Origin: Pelagophyceae sp. CCMP2097
Lineage: Eukaryota > Sar > Pelagophyceae
Length of the DNA stretch: 28,305 nucleotides
Direction: 5' to 3'
Assembly: GCA_026770575.1 (NCBI GenBank)
Contig: MU657260.1
Span: forward strand, 96,644 to 124,948
Positions 1-9,094 of this stretch are shown piece by piece. Each line of letters starts with the position of its first letter. Positions within the stretch are counted from its first letter, which is position 1. Under the pieces are notes generated by a model. The model did not search any database and was not told the origin of the DNA. It saw only the letters and a program-made list of their open reading frames with translations. The translations under genes were made by a program, and so were the position numbers.

Positions 1-9
1 CCCGCGCCC

Positions 10-178
10 CTCCTGTCCAAACGCTGCCTTCTTTAGGAACGAAAGGAGGCCAAAAGAGTGCGTCCCAGCAGCTTCCGCCGCGACTCGACCCCGTCTTTCA
101 GCAAGCGCGAAAGAGGGGAGGCGCGCCTCTCTGACGCCCGAGTCGTCGTCCTCCTGTCCGAACGCTGCTTTCTTTAGG
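10..178. repeat. Duplicated 28-bp segment (10-37 and 151-178)
   Basis: The stretch beginning CTCCTGTCC and ending TTCTTTAGG occurs at 10-37 and again at 151-178, in the same orientation, with two mismatches and 141 bp between starts. Each copy ends in a pyrimidine run plus TTTAG, which would make a good 3' splice site. The second copy sits just before the open frame that runs to 503. It could be a duplicated acceptor region or part of a dispersed repeat; the window does not decide. Confidence 0.7.
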
Positions 179-503
179 TACTCCCGCGAAAGCAGAAGCA
201 GCTGTGGTTGCTCACGCCAACCGGCGGGCCGCGGAAAGCGGCCCCGGCCAGACGATACACCTGCAAACCCTGAAGCAGATCGACGGCAACGGACGTAAAG
301 GTGGCGTCCTTGTCGCCACCGACCCCAACGTACGAAGGTACGCGAAAAAAGAAACCGCCCTCCCAACCCATTTACTCTGGGAGACGAAGCCCAGCGAGAA
401 CAAACTGCCTGGGCAAGTTTTGATCTACAACATCTCGAACAAGAAGAAGCCAAAGTCAGTATCATGTGCTCACTGGGTCGTCGTCGACCGCGCCAACAAC
501 TAA
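178..503 (+). CDS. Possible 3'-terminal exon, unknown protein (partial)
   Basis: An open frame runs in one phase from the TTTAG at 173-177 to a TAA at 501-503. It begins with the residues GTPAKAEA and ends HWVVVDRANN. No ATG lies near its beginning; an exon opened by the acceptor at 176-177 fits best, with the 5' part of the gene outside the window. I do not recognise the protein. The composition (K, T, N and charged residues, few Ala/Arg runs) is less biased than the shadow frames around it, which is the main reason to call it. The last 12 coding bases with the stop belong to a 15-bp sequence repeated 40 bp downstream. It could also be a fragment of a mobile element or a chance ORF. Confidence 0.35.
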
Positions 504-546
504 CGCACCCTGTCAGCGTGCCACCCGGCGTGCCAACAACTAACGC
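492..546. repeat. 15-bp direct repeat pair around a stop codon
   Basis: GCCAACAACTAACGC is present identically at 492-506 and 532-546. The first copy contains the TAA that closes the open frame ending at 503; the second lies in the trailer. The spacing of exactly 40 bp suggests a short local duplication. Confidence 0.7.
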
Positions 547-690
547 TTCTTGAAGACCCGACCTTTTTTTTGAGTGGTTGGGCTCGGTCGCGGGGCCTAT
601 GCGCTGCTGCGCGGACCTCTTGGGCGCTTTGGTGCGCCCCGACTGCGTGTGACGCGAGGCGCGGGCCGGCTCGTTGTCGACGACGGCCAT

Positions 691-707
691 TGTGTGTGTG
701 TGTGTGT
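691..707. repeat. TG dinucleotide microsatellite
   Basis: Positions 691-707 are an uninterrupted TG run of about eight units. The surrounding 504-943 segment otherwise shows no gene I can support. It is a leader region before the helicase gene starting at 944. Confidence 0.9.
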
Positions 708-943
708 CGGACACTCGTCCTTCAAGCTTGAGCTACGTCGCAGAACACGCTCTCAGCGCTTCGGCGACGTGTCGTATAGGCCTAAAAACTTGACTGCTGG
801 CCTGTAAAGGCCTTCACCTCTTGCTGTAAACTCGCCTTTCGGGTGGCGAATCCATGTAAAGTCCTCACCCACTGAGACTGCGGCCAGGGTGGATTACTCG
901 TATAAGCAAACAATCCGAATCGGCGCCGGGCCGGTCGCGCGCC

Positions 944-3900
944 ATGAACTTCGCGCGGCGCATGTCGTCGGGCGCGCTGCGGCCGGGCGAAGACGATGGG
1001 CGCGAGGCGCGTTTGGTGGCCAGATTGGTGGTCGACGGCGTCGTCGCAGACGCCGCCGGCGCCGCAAATCTCTCGAGCGACGACATCGACGCGCTCCAAC
1101 TGCCGCTCAACGACTGCCTCCTGCTCACAGCGCTCTGGGCGCGGCCGGCCGGCGGCGAGGGCGGCCCTGCGGCCGTAGGGACGCTGGCGTGGGCGCCGCC
1201 GGCGCCGCCCCGGAAACAGCTGCAATGCGCCGCGTCGGGAATCTCGAACGGGAAAGGCCTGGAGACGGTCCCTCGAGACGGCCCCTTAATGGGTCTATAC
1301 GGATCCTCTATACGGTCCCTCTATACGGTCCCTCTATACGTTTCCTTTTTTCCGCCTCGCGTTCTCCGCCTCGGACCGCGCTCTTAGGCCGATTTGGGAC
1401 CACGCGCGCCGGCTGTTGAAGAGCGTCGACGAGAACACTGTCACGCTGGTCCTCGGCGGCACGGGTTGTGGCAAGTCTACGCAGGTGCCGCAGATGCTCC
1501 TGGCCGCGGCGCCGCGTGGTCGGAAGCGCAGAGTCGTCGTCAGCCAGCCCCGGCGCCTTGCCGCAATGGCCGTCGCGCAGCACGTGGCGTTGGAGCAGCG
1601 GTGCGACCTCGGCGGTGCGGTTGGGGTCCATATAGGCCAGCGCAACGATTCGGGCAGCGATACGAAAGTTGTGTTCGTGACCGCGGGGCTTTTGCTGGAG
1701 CAGATCAAGAAAAGCGGAGAAGAGGCCTTTGAAGACGTCTTCTGTTTCGTGATTGATGAAGTCCACGAGCGGTCCGTCGAGTCGGACCTGATCTTAGCAG
1801 CGGTAAGGCGGATGCTTCTACACGGAGACCTCTGCTCTTTGAAGATCGTCCTCGTGTCGGCGACGCTCGATTTGCAGCGGTCCCAGAAGTTTATGAAGCT
1901 CCGCGATGAGAGCGTCAATCTCGTGATTGTGGACTCAGAGTCCAGGCCTTCGAACCTTTCAACCTTGTACAACGTCGACGAAATCTACCTCGACGAAATC
2001 CGCCTTGTACAAAATCTACGAAATCTACCTTTCAACCTTGTACAAAATCGACGAAAGCCCGAGACACGGCGGATCCAGAGGCGCGTCTGTTCTTGGAAAG
2101 CGCGGCGGCGACGTTTTCCACTTTGGAAAGCAAGGTGTCGCGGTTCCGCGATTCGCGTTCAGGCGAGCCGGAGCGCAACTTTGCGGCGGATGACGACCTC
2201 CACGCCGCGTGCACCGCAATCGTCGAGTCCAACGCTGCTCGTGGGCAGACGACGCTGGTCTTCCTGCCGACTTATCGCGCTCTCGAGAAGCAGTACGGCT
2301 TTCTTTGAAGCGGCCGCTTCGGCATCCGTCAGGACCAAGTGCACGTTTTGCATTCGTCTGTGGAAATGGGAGAGTGCCTCGCAACTCTCCAGGCAGAGGC
2401 GGGCGACGAGCCGCAGGTCATCCTGGCCACAAACGTCGCGGAGAGTTCTCTCACGTTCCCGCCCAACGTCGTCCACGTGATCGACTGCTGCCTCACAAAC
2501 GAGGCGCGTCTTGAGCCGGCCCTGCACCGCATCAGCACCGCATCAATCGTCTCTTAGGGCCGGTGGGACGTGGACCTTGGGGCGGGCTTCGCCAGCGTCG
2601 TCTGGGCCTCAAGGTGCGTCATGGGGAGGAAAACAGTCAAGACGGTATCACAGAGGCACGACCCTCGTACGCTGGAAGCATCGACGCGTCGACACTAGGG
2701 CGCAGTCGGCGCAGCGCAAGGGCCGCGTGGGCCGCGTGGTGGCTGGCACGGTGTGGCGCCTCGTGCCTCGAGGGGCGTTTCACAGTCTCAAAGAGTTCGA
2801 GACGCCTTCCATTCGACTGCAGCCTCTGCACCAACCTGCTCTTTTACTCGTCGCCGCCAAGGCCAAGGCGCTGCAAGACCCAAAGAAACTGCTCGAGGCG
2901 ACGCTGGACCCCCCTGAGCCGCGCGCCGTCGATGCCGCGTTGGAGACGCTGGAAAGCGCCGGCGCCATTTGCAAAAGGGGCATCGGCCGGCAGCGGACCG
3001 TTTTAGAAACGACGCCGATCGGACGCCTCCTCGCGGACCTGCCCGTGGGCTTCGACGCGGGCAGGCTCGCTCTTTTGCTCGCTTTACGAGGCTGCGTCTA
3101 CGTCGGGGCGCTGCTGGCGGCCATCGAATCTTCGGTTCCGAAGCCCGTCGCAAGGCCTTTCGCCCAGGAAGCCGGCTCGTACGCCTCCAACCTGCGCAAT
3201 TTCCGGCCCGACGCCGCCGTCGGCGACCGCGTCGAGGAGCTGCTGGCGCACGCGGCGGCGCACGAATTCTGGCAAGGCGAGTTTGTCGATTTCGAGCGCG
3301 CCAAAGGGGTTTTCGACTGCGAAGACGCCGCGTTCCGACTGCGCGAGGACGCCTGGTGCTTGGAGCACTCGCTGGTCTCAAGTGCGCTGCGCAACGTCCG
3401 ATCGAGGCTCCACGTCTTGCTCTACGTCAGTTTTCCTCGTCGGTCTATGAAAGAGCAAGAGTTATGCGCGGTCCTTTGGGCGAGGCAGATTCGTAGGTCT
3501 TCCACCGCCACCGCCCCGCCTGCCTCGGCGGCCACGCGCCGCTGCACCGTCGCCTCGACGGTCGGGGTGAGCGGGGCGCGGGCGACTTGTTCAATCTTTT
3601 CCTCGCGGAGATCACCGACTGCGTCGACCACGTCTGGCCGCCGGCCGCCGCAGCCGCCGTCGACGACGACGACGACTCGACGTGCGTCTTCTTCCAGCGG
3701 GGTCATTGCGCGCGCGGAAACGCGTGCCGCTTCGTCCACGGCGGCCCGAAGCGAGGCAAGACGCGGTGCCTGTTTTTCAACTCGCCCGAGGGCTGCCGTT
3801 TCGGACAAGCTTGCCGCAATACGCACGAGGCAAGAAAGCCACAAAAACAAGCGTTTGATTTCCGAAAAGCCGTCGACGCCGTCAACGCCGCGGGCGAAGA

Positions 3901-4498
3901 CGCCTCCAAGGTGCGGCACGTGTTTGCCGACGCGGACGTCGTTATATTCGGTGAAGGGGATTTCGGCTTTGCAGAGGCTCTGTTGCGTTACTTTTTTGAA
4001 AAGGGCAGGTCGGACGGCGGGAATATCTTCGCGACGTCCTTGCAGCTTAAACACGAACTGCCGCAACATGCGCACCATCGCATCTCCTCTCTCCGACGCG
4101 CGGGCGCCACGGTCGCGTTTGGCGTCGACGCGACGGACATGGAAGCGTGGTGGGGGTTTGAAGTCGAGATGGCAAATGTTTTGTGGAACTTTCCTTTCAA
4201 CGGCCACGACGACGACCGCGGCGGCAACGTCGAGCTGCTGGGAAAGTTCTTCAAATGCGCGAAGCATTATGCGCGGGAAACTTCGACGCGTAAGCTGCAG
4301 GTCCGCATCTCTTTGGCGAACGACCAAATGGCGAGGTGGGCCGTCCTCGAAACGGCTTCGGATCACTTTTTTGATCTCGTCGACTCCTGCCGTTTCGATT
4401 TCCAAGCGTTTCCGTACGCGCCCGTACGCTGCGACGCGCGACTGCAGTTTCTCCCGGAGAAGCCTGTTGTTTACTCGTTTGAGTTCTCCGAATCATAA
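944..4498 (+). CDS. DExH-box RNA helicase with two CCCH zinc fingers and BMT5-like methyltransferase domain (plant C3H31-like)
   Basis: Predicted RNA-dependent ATPase/helicase. Visible in order: P-loop GGTGCGKST (about 1456-1482), DEVH box, SATLD, LVFLPTYRALEKQ, motif V ATNVAESS, motif VI QSAQRKGRVGR, then a winged-helix/ratchet-type region. Next come two fingers, C-x7-C-x5-C-x3-H and C-x8-C-x5-C-x3-H, and a Rossmann-like tail with GEGDFGFAEA and VLWNFPFNGH, typical of the DUF2431/BMT5 rRNA methyltransferase fold. Best exon set: 944-1188, 1388-1973, 2081-2292, 2311-2503, 2558-2613, 2699-3395, 3497-4498. This gives about 996 residues, close to the roughly 1015 I recall for Arabidopsis C3H31, which has the same domain order. 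GT-AG joins at 1189-1387, 2614-2698 and 3396-3496 are good and 1974-2080 is phase-consistent. The joins around 2293-2310 and 2504-2557 are needed to avoid in-frame TGA and TAG and are not standard. Helicase and finger identity are secure; exon ends and intactness are not. Confidence 0.85.
1294..1345. repeat. 13-bp tandem repeat inside helicase intron 1
   Basis: Four consecutive 13-bp units of the form TCTATACGGTCCC occupy 1294-1306, 1307-1319, 1320-1332 and 1333-1345; the two middle units are identical and the outer ones diverge at their 3' ends. The array lies wholly within the proposed intron 1189-1387, which supports that stretch being non-coding. Confidence 0.85.
1953..2060. repeat. Imperfect repeats (CTTGTACAA / CGACGAAATCTACCT) at helicase intron 2
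   Basis: ACCTTTCAACCTTGTACAA occurs near 1954-1972 and again at 2027-2045, with a further CTTGTACAA between them and several copies of (C/T)GACGAAATC or CTACGAAATC. The stretch interrupts the helicase homology between the SATLD region and the LVFLPTY region and reads poorly in all frames, so it is probably a repeat-expanded intron. Proposed boundaries 1974-2080 are the least certain of the canonical joins. Confidence 0.7.
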
Positions 4499-4563
4499 AC
4501 CATGTGCGTCGAAGACTCACGGCAGTTTTGGTCGCCTCGCCGTTTGCGGTGCCCCCCCCCGCG

Positions 4564-4812
4564 TCAGAGCGAACCCTGGTAGTGCGCGTCGGCCTCGGAC
4601 GGCGTCCGCGGCGGCGACGGTTCGCGCGTCTTTCTTTCCTGGAGCTCTTTTCTCGTCTGCCGGAGAATGCGATCTCGCAAGTCTTGTTCCGCGTCGCGGC
4701 AGCCGCCTCGTTGGAAGCACCGGGCCCGAATTAGGTAAGTCCAGGAGCAGGTCAGCGCCAAGAAGATGAAGATGGCGGCGCCGATGGTCGGGCCGAGGTC
4801 GTTTGTTTTCAT
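4564..4812 (-). CDS. Small single-pass membrane protein (82 aa), unknown
   Basis: Read on the minus strand from the ATG at 4812 to the TGA at 4564. After a short polar start (MKTNDLGPT) comes one hydrophobic helix at about residues 10-27 (IGAAIFIFLALTC). A basic Arg/Cys-rich segment follows, then a charged cytosol-like tail with EQDLRDRILRQTRKELQERK, a likely short amphipathic or coiled helix. The codons are strongly GC-ending, like the surrounding real genes, which supports coding. The frame stays open upstream of this ATG, but the extension loses that character. It lies tail-to-tail with the helicase gene (65 nt apart) and head-to-head with the next small membrane protein. No family recognised. 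A shadow ORF remains possible. Confidence 0.5.
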   Translation of the reverse strand: MKTNDLGPTIGAAIFIFLALTCSWTYLIRARCFQRGGCRDAEQDLRDRILRQTRKELQERKTREPSPPRTPSEADAHYQGSL

Positions 4813-5080
4813 GTTTGCTGTTGGGACTGTTGGGACTATCAGGACTGTCGGATGATACTGCGCCGTCGCCGCAGTCGCCTCCGGGCCGCGGGGCCGCCGC
4901 GGGCCGCCGCACTCGCCGCGCCAAAGGCCTTTGTCGGGCAGCGCCAAACGCGGTAAACGCGGGCTCTGGCGACTTGAAGGACGGCGAATTCGCGAAACTT
5001 TTCGAAAGTTTCGAACGTTCCTCGGAGCGGAAGCCAGGGTTGTCAAGCAAGGCTACAGCGTTCGCTCGGCGTTTCTATCG

Positions 5081-5464
5081 ATGCGGACGGACGTCTTGAT
5101 CGCGGTCGTCGTGGCCGTCGGGGCGTTCGTCTTGCTCCTTTTGGGCTGCGTCTATCTCTCGTACAGAATCACGTTCCCTACCAGCAGGTGCGCCCCCGAC
5201 GCTCTGCCCCGCCCTGCTCCGCTCGTCCACGACACGCGTCGATACGTGAAACCTTCCCCCCCCGCCGCGGCCGGCCGCCGACGCGCCGCCTCTAGCCGCG
5301 GGTCGCGCGGCGCGCGCGGCGAAGAGGAGACGAAGCAGGAAGCGCCCTCGTCGGTCCAATTGTCGACGCTGCCGTCGACGCCGCCGCAAAAGCTCCCGTC
5401 GACGCTCACGCGCTCCGACGCGACGGCGTTTGGCGGCGTCGACAGCGAAGACGTGGAACTGTGA
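5081..5464 (+). CDS. Small single-pass membrane protein with disordered tail (127 aa), unknown
   Basis: The ATG at 5081 is followed almost at once by a strong hydrophobic helix (about residues 4-28, VLIAVVVAVGAFVLLLLGCV) and then RITFPTSR. The rest is a Pro/Ser/Thr/Ala-rich, basic then acidic tail that looks disordered, ending DSEDVEL and TGA at 5462-5464. The topology (short N-terminus, one helix, long polar tail) resembles the minus-strand partner starting at 4812; the two starts are 268 nt apart and may share a promoter. The frame is open upstream to 4931 but that part is Arg-rich and looks non-coding. No known family is recognised; a signal anchor is likely. Confidence 0.5.
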   Translation: MRTDVLIAVVVAVGAFVLLLLGCVYLSYRITFPTSRCAPDALPRPAPLVHDTRRYVKPSPPAAAGRRRAASSRGSRGARGEEETKQEAPSSVQLSTLPSTPPQKLPSTLTRSDATAFGGVDSEDVEL

Positions 5465-7121
5465 CGCGCGGCGATGGACGCCCGGCGATGGACGAATGGC
5501 CCGGCGATGTCCCGCGAGCCGCGCGCATCAACTCAGCAGCCTCGGTCGTCGTTTTTAAATGGTCCGATGTCGGCGCTCTTGGGAAACTCCAAGCCAGGCA
5601 CCCTGAGGCATTGCATTCTAGCTGATAGAAGCCCCAGTCCGTTTAGTAGGAAATGGGGCTGCTTCCAAAGTTCTTTGCCACTGGTGAACTTGAAGCCTTC
5701 TTTCTAGCGCTAATTAATCGAACGGGCCGGCCCCGGCCGGGCCATTGGGCCGGGCAAGGGGGGTGTTGCATTTTCAATTTCGCCGGCGACGGCCCGAGTT
5801 ACGCGTTCTATCCCGGGTGTTTGAGAGAATTGGGGGTAATTGGGGGCGGGGAATCGAGTGGTCGCATTTTTTTTCGCGCGAATCGCGCTCTTGGCGCCGA
5901 TTCTGAAAAGAAATCGCCATAATTGAGCCTTGCGGGCTTTTGAGCGGCTCTTCCGACGCCCCGGACACGTGGCAGTCTTTACCCGGCCTACCCGGGAGAC
6001 GCCCGTACGAGATACCCTATTTTTTAGGCTGCTGCATGCCCAGTTGTAGATTCGGTTGTGTCCTCAATAAGGGATTTGTAAGAATTGATGAGGGCATTAA
6101 AAATATTTATTGAGATATTTCCGGTTTCGGTTTCGGTGTGTGTTTATGTAAATCCGAAGTCGGGGCGGATAAGCCGTGCCACGGGCCGTATGCGCACGCT
6201 TCCACCTCGAGGTGGTTTGCAGTTAGAAGATGGGTCCTATAGACCGCGGCGATCCTGTTTTTGGGTTAGGAGCCCCCGCTCGTCGCGCGACGACTCACCC
6301 ATGTTGTCGCTTAAATCCTGCATTTTCAACACACAAAACACCCAAAGCCCCACAAAGTTAACCCGCTGTTCAATCGTGTGCGGGACGACCCAACCGAGGA
6401 CATTACACAAAAAGTTTGTGAATAGGCACACTGCCGCGCCGATGAATAACCTAAGCCGGGAGACCGCCCAGGTGATGGGACGACCACAACCCACGTTTCA
6501 GCGAAGGATTGAAGGCGCAGAGTCCGTCCTTGAGTCATGGCCGATATGCCCACCGCGCATCCCCTCGAATTGGCGGGCCCAACGAGCCAAACCGCGGCGA
6601 TTTCCATTTCGGTACCAGCGAGCGTTCCCAGACGTCCAAAAGCGTCTGACCCCATATCTTTTTTGGCAGGAGAGGCCTCGGAGGTGTCTGCGAGCGCCTG
6701 CCAAGCTGGACGGCCGATTGCGACCGCGCGCGAGGCACTATAACCCCCAAAGGCCGTTTTTGACCCGTTTTTGCTAACTTTTCTCACCGTGTGACAGGTC
6801 GCAAAACTCGCCGGAGATCGCGCGAGCGCGTTCCTTGGGTCGAATATAGTCGATTTACCTGATGGACTGAGTTTGGCGACCATCGTCGCGCCCTTTCCAT
6901 AAAGCAACACCCGCCCCTTGCGTCTCGGCTTCTTGGACAGGTGGTTTTTCAATCCCCTTCAAGTTGCCGCCCTCCCGAGAGCTCGGGCCCGGCCGGAAAT
7001 TCAAGTCATCTTTTTCAGAAAGGTTGCGAGGCCAGCCGCGTCGCGCGGGCCGGCCGTCGGCGTGGTCGCGGGCCTCGGCGAGCCAGGCCTCGTCCTCTCT
7101 CGACGTGCATCGTAAAGCGCG
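5465..7121. other. Long intergenic interval, less GC-rich, no convincing gene
   Basis: About 1.66 kb separate the small membrane gene from the RRM gene. Much of it, especially about 6000-6450, is visibly richer in A and T than the rest of the window. Near 5725-5760 there is a GGCCGG/CCGGCC self-complementary cluster. Two long overlapping frames exist: plus 6085-6777, and minus 6326-6952 (with an internal ATG giving MVAKLSPSGK). Neither shows a domain I recognise, and the plus frame has codon use unlike the neighbouring genes. The minus frame is the more protein-like of the two but remains unassigned. The last few hundred bases should contain the promoter of the gene at 7122. Confidence 0.5.
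6326..6952 (-). CDS. Doubtful ORF, unknown (up to 208 aa)
   Basis: A minus-strand frame from an ATG at 6952, with a second ATG 23 codons later that gives MVAKLSPSGK, to a TGA at 6326. It has mixed residues with few low-complexity runs, and no motif, membrane segment or repeat that I recognise. Codon third positions are less GC-biased than in the strong genes nearby, matching the unusual composition of the interval. It might be a remnant of a mobile element, an imported sequence or chance. It is listed because it is the only candidate in a 1.6-kb gap. Confidence 0.2.
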   Translation of the reverse strand: MKNHLSKKPRRKGRVLLYGKGATMVAKLSPSGKSTIFDPRNALARSPASFATCHTVRKVSKNGSKTAFGGYSASRAVAIGRPAWQALADTSEASPAKKDMGSDAFGRLGTLAGTEMEIAAVWLVGPANSRGCAVGISAMTQGRTLRLQSFAETWVVVVPSPGRSPGLGYSSARQCAYSQTFCVMSSVGSSRTRLNSGLTLWGFGCFVC

Positions 7122-9094
7122 ATGCAGAGGTCTTTCCGAGTCGGGCCGGTGCTGCGCCGCTTCTACTCGGCGCGCACGCCGGACACGAGCCGCGTGCCTC
7201 GGGGCGTCGCGACGGCGGACTTTGAGGTGCCGCGGGCCCTGGCGACGGCGGACTTTGCGCAGCTCTTTGTGAGCAATCTCCCGGCGAGTGCGACGGACTC
7301 GGACGTGAAGAAGAAGTTCTCCGTGTATTTTGACATAGAGGACTGCAAGATCTCCTACGACAACGCCGGCAAGTCGCGCGGCTACGCGTTCGTCACCGTC
7401 GATTCGAAGACGAAGAGGCTGGTCTGCGAGACGATGAACGGCGCAGTCTTCAACGGACAGCAAATGTCCGTCGAAGTCACGACGCCCATCAAGCGACCAC
7501 CCAAAGTCTCAGACACGGGCAGGCTGGAAGTGGGCGACGACCCAAAGTCGAAGCGGGCGCAGGTGAGGCATCTTCGTTTATATGCCGGCGAGAGACGATT
7601 AGGTCGTGCTGAATAAACGACTTCGCGGGTCCAAATCTGCCGCCGAAGTCCTTGCCATCTACGACCAGTGCGGCACGGACTTTAACGTCGTCAACCTGGC
7701 CACGGCGCTCCACTTGGTAGGGACGCAGAACAAGCGCTTTGCGGAGACGGATGCGCCTTTATTGCAACAATTGGTAGATGAAGCCACCGAAAGCATTTGG
7801 GACCGCGGCCAAGAGTGGGAGTCTAGACATCTGGCGAACGCGTGCTGGGGCCTCGCAAAGCTCCAAAGCGCCGACGGCCCGGCCGGCCCGGCGAGCCGCG
7901 CAGCCTCGCCGGCGCTGTTCAAAGTTATCGCCAAAGTCGCGGCGCAGCGCGCTCGAGCGTTCAACGCGCAGGACATGGCCAACATCGTCTGGGCGTATGC
8001 GACGGCCGGGGAGACCGCCGCCACGTGCGGCCCGCTCTTCGAGACCGTTGCGGAAGAGGCTTGTTGGATTATTGAAACTTTCAATTCTCAAGATTTATCA
8101 AACACTGTTTGGGCCTTTGCAAAGGCGGGCATCGAAGCGCCGCAGCTGTTCAAAGACGTCGCTTTGGAAGCTTCCAGGAAGATTGTGACTTTCAACCCGC
8201 AGGCTTTGGCCAATACTTTGTGGGCCTTTGCAAAGCTCGGCGTACCCGCGCCGGCGCTCTTCTTCACCGTCGCGGCCGAGGCGACGGCCGGCGAAAAGAT
8301 CGCAGCGTTTAAAGCGCAGAACCTCGCCAACACCGTCTGGGCCTTTGCAAAGGCGGGCGTCGAGGCGCCGTCGCTCTTCGCCGCGGTCGCCTTGCAGGTG
8401 CTTTTATTGCTCTCTTTGCCGGCATTGAAATACCCTAACGCCTCAGGTGCCGCCCAAGCTTCCCGGGTCCAAGCCGCAGAACCTCGCCAACACGGTCTGG
8501 GCGTTTGCGACGGCGGGCGTCGAGGCGCCGTTGATGTTTGTCGCCGTCGCCGCAGAAACTCGGAGGAAGCTACCGATGTACAACGCGCACGACATGGCCA
8601 ATACCGTCTGGGCGTATGCGAAAGCGGGCGTTTCGGCGCCGGAGCTGTTTGAGGCGGTGGCCGCGGAGGCTCTAACGAAGATGCCAAAGTTTCATTCGAT
8701 GAACTATTCTTATACGGACACCGCCCAAGGCAAAGAATTGCACGACGCGCCATTGAAGACGGTTACGTTCGACTCGCACGACCTCGCCGTCACCGCCTGG
8801 GCCTACGCGACGGCGGGCGTCGAGGCGCCTCAGCTGTTCGAAGCACTCGCCGCTGAAGCTGCGAAGAAGATTGCCATGTTCAACGCGCACGAACTCGCTT
8901 TGACTGTGTGGGCCTTTGCCAAGGCGGGCGTCGATGCGCCGCAGCTCTTCGACGCCGTCGCCGCGGAAGTGCCCAAGAGGGCGTTCACGGCGCACGACCT
9001 CGAGAGCATAGCGTGGGCCTACTCGATGGCGGGCGTCGCCGCGCCGCAGCTGCTCGAGGCCGTTGCCGCAGAAGCACCCTCTGAGATTACATAA
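7122..9094 (+). CDS. RRM plus 37-residue helical-repeat (HPR/OPR-like) RNA-binding protein, probably mitochondrial
   Basis: Exons 7122-7562, 7603-8397 and 8447-9094, with introns of 40 and 49 nt (GTGAGG...TTAG and GTGCTT...TCAG), keep frame and give 627 residues. The N-terminus MQRSFRVGPVLRRFYSA is basic and has an R-F-Y-S site typical of mitochondrial presequences. An RRM follows at about residues 45-125: RNP2 LFVSNL, RNP1 KSRGYAFVTV. Then comes a cap (LAIYDQCGTDFNVVNLATAL) and about ten repeats of the pattern (N/K)xQxLANTVWAFAKAGVEAPxLFxAVA, an alpha-solenoid like the organellar heptatricopeptide or octotricopeptide proteins. Repeats 6 and 7 are separated by a 26-residue insert (8693-8770). 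Both modules bind RNA, so a role in organelle RNA processing, stability or ribosome assembly is inferred. No RAP domain is visible at the C-terminus. Confidence 0.9.

Noticed and set aside
889..1419. Arg-rich plus frame over the helicase first exon
   Set aside because: Poly-Arg runs from GC-rich codons in a shifted frame; the frame from ATG 944 is more protein-like and splices in phase to PIWDHARRLLKS.
6085..6777. 230-codon plus-strand frame in the large gap
   Set aside because: No domain, AT-rich codons at the 5' end unlike neighbouring genes, overlaps an equally long minus frame, and the start is an in-frame ATG in low-complexity DNA.
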